A stretch of DNA of 50,409 nucleotides, taken from NCBI GenBank assembly GCA_903934875.1, contig CAIZPP010000040.1:1-50409 (forward strand). Reading direction: 5' to 3'. The notes beneath the pieces were generated by a model that was not told the origin of the DNA, did not search any database, and saw only the letters and a list, made by a program, of their open reading frames with translations. The position numbers and the translations under genes were made by a program. This DNA is from an uncultured Methylococcaceae bacterium (GTDB taxonomy: Bacteria; Pseudomonadota; Gammaproteobacteria; Methylococcales; Methylococcaceae). This document shows, piece by piece, positions 49,278 to 50,409 of the stretch. Position 1 is the first letter of the stretch. Each line of letters begins with the position of its first letter.

Positions 49278-50237
49278 ATGGCTATGTTATCCCGAGTCGC
49301 CGAACATCTATATTGGTTGGCCCGCTATTTGGAGCGTGCCGAGAACACCGCCCGTCTGGTCAACGTCAACGGAAGTTTGATCCTCGATTTACCCAAGCAC
49401 GCACGTCCAGGCTGGTCTTCCCTGATCGCCATCACCGGTGCCGACGACATATTCTATCGTCTTTACCCCGATGCGGCCGAAGGCCATGTGGTCAAGTTTA
49501 TGCTGGCGGACAGCGAGAATCCGGGGTCTATCCTGACATCCATCCGCAACGCGCGCGAAAATGCGCGCACAGTCCGCGATATCATTCCGCGCGAGGCTTG
49601 GGAGCAGATCAATGAACTGCACCTGAAGGCCAGGGAAAACCTGGCGAGTGGCCTGTCGCCGAAATGGCGCCATGCTTTTCTGAGCGAGGTTATCCTCAGT
49701 GTCCAGATGATTTCAGGCATACTGAACGGCGGCATGAGCCACGATGCCGGACATGAATTCATGAACATAGGATGCAACCTCGAACGTGCCGATATGACGA
49801 CCCGCATCATTGACGTGCGCTCCTTGAGCCTTAGCCAGAAGGACCAAGCCGAAGCGCTGAAACCGTTTGAAAACATTCTGTGGATGAGCGTGTTGAAATC
49901 CCTGACGGCCTGGCAAATGTATCGCCGCCACATGCAGACTTCGGTGCGCAGGGATGCGGTCCTAAAGTTTCTATTGCGGGACGGCCAGTTTCCCCGTGCC
50001 TTCCGCTTTTGCCTCGATACCGTGGAAAACTGTCTGGATCGCCTGCCACGCAGCGCACAGGTACTGCAAGCCCTGTCACCCTTGAAAGAGCAGATTGAGG
50101 CCGGCAATCCAGAAAAACTGGGCCAAAACGAACTGATGGAATATATTGACCAATTACAAATCAAGCTGGGCGATATCCATATTGCCATCGGCAAGACCTA
50201 TTTCGGTGCTGAGGAAGGGCAGGGCCAATCACAATAG
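49278..50237 (+). CDS. Alpha-E domain protein (DUF403)
   Basis: A 319-residue, almost entirely helical protein starting MAMLSRVAEHLYWLARYLER, the diagnostic opening of alpha-E proteins; GCNLERADMTTRIIDVRS is the second conserved helix pair. The family always accompanies circularly permuted ATP-grasp enzymes and is presumed to be their partner or carrier; no independent activity is known. It starts 1 bp after the ATP-grasp stop. Confidence 0.93.
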   Translation: MAMLSRVAEHLYWLARYLERAENTARLVNVNGSLILDLPKHARPGWSSLIAITGADDIFYRLYPDAAEGHVVKFMLADSENPGSILTSIRNARENARTVRDIIPREAWEQINELHLKARENLASGLSPKWRHAFLSEVILSVQMISGILNGGMSHDAGHEFMNIGCNLERADMTTRIIDVRSLSLSQKDQAEALKPFENILWMSVLKSLTAWQMYRRHMQTSVRRDAVLKFLLRDGQFPRAFRFCLDTVENCLDRLPRSAQVLQALSPLKEQIEAGNPEKLGQNELMEYIDQLQIKLGDIHIAIGKTYFGAEEGQGQSQ

Positions 50238-50239
50238 CA

Positions 50240-50271
50240 TACTGCGTTTTCAACATCTACTCCCGTATCAC
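50240..50271 (+). repeat. Possible left end of a MITE-like element
   Basis: TACTGCGTTTTCAACATCTA resembles the element terminus TACAGCGTTTTCAACATC (as at 31173) with one mismatch in the first seven bases. The right end was not found before 50409; a palindrome follows. It begins 3 bp after the alpha-E stop. Confidence 0.45.
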
Positions 50272-50292
50272 TCTAAAAACAGCTTATTGGTA

Positions 50293-50367
50293 GGATGGGC
50301 AAAGGCCGCTAGGCCGTGCCCATCAAACCGCGCAAGATGGGCACGGCCTAGCGGCCTTTGCCCATCC
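50293..50367. repeat. Perfect 32-bp inverted repeat
   Basis: Left arm 50293-50324 (GGATGGGCAAAGGCCGCTAG...) is exactly complementary to 50336-50367, with an 11-base loop AAACCGCGCAA. Located downstream of the alpha-E gene, where it may end or stabilise the transcript. No coding capacity. Confidence 0.85.
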
Positions 50368-50409
50368 TTCTACACTTTGTACAATTTTGTAGTGATTAGG
50401 GAGTAAGTA

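Overview
The window carries an ordinary gammaproteobacterial core: leuS-lptE-holA, tRNA-Val, thrS-infC-rpmI-rplT-pheS / pheT-ihfA, argC and gcvR-bcp. IHF-alpha, LptE, GcvR and a VgrG/EagR/PAAR effector cluster fit a Gammaproteobacterium of moderate GC. The many interspersed palindromic repeats recall large-genome environmental gammaproteobacteria such as methanotrophs or sulfur oxidisers, but I cannot name a genus.

Layout. 0-4.2 kb: repeats, a DUF4160/DUF2442 remnant pair, a caspase-like lipoprotein with Sel1 repeats, and a DUF1993 protein. 4.2-7.4 kb: an NMT1-GGDEF signalling protein overlapping a truncated deaminase, then gcvR and bcp. 7.4-11.5 kb: repeats, vapBC and a large LRR-Roc-COR-TIR protein that may be a defence or signalling NADase. 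11.5-15.7 kb: nested repeats, an unrecognised protein, a GDSL esterase next to an Anbu-type proteasome homologue, and a VanZ-like membrane protein. 15.9-20.3 kb: holA-lptE-leuS on the minus strand. 20.4-28.5 kb: parA, tRNA-Val, and the thrS to ihfA translation cluster, in which pheS and pheT are separated by a hairpin and a repeat element. 28.6-30.1 kb: an AAA ATPase followed by a DUF4276 gene with a large internal deletion. 30.1-35.9 kb: argC bracketed by two repeat elements, a large lipoprotein, and a DUF4139 protein. 36.1-41.9 kb (minus): a type VI secretion effector operon of vgrG, eagR-type chaperone, PAAR-TNT NAD+ glycohydrolase toxin and a candidate immunity gene, followed by a decayed RHS gene that ends in a group II intron tail. 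41.9-42.8 kb: a decayed brnTA module and a small protein. 43.1-50.2 kb: the complete Anbu peptide-modification locus, with transglutaminase-DUF2126 and Anbu on the minus strand and circularly permuted ATP-grasp and alpha-E on the plus strand.

The least expected pattern is a family of about ten MITE-like elements. Eight are 121-123 bp and two are internally shortened; all have TACAGCGTTTTCA...GTTGAAAACGCTGTA-type ends. They fall into three subfamilies with different interiors but nearly constant length, a central hairpin with compensatory changes in two of them, and a separate ~210 bp companion unit that always abuts an element end. They sit at gene edges: one supplies the stop codon of bcp, one contributes the A of the argC ATG, one lies 2 bp before the DUF4139 start and carries an extended -10 promoter, and one starts directly after the caspase-gene stop. 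No transposase is encoded here, so any mobilising enzyme must lie elsewhere.
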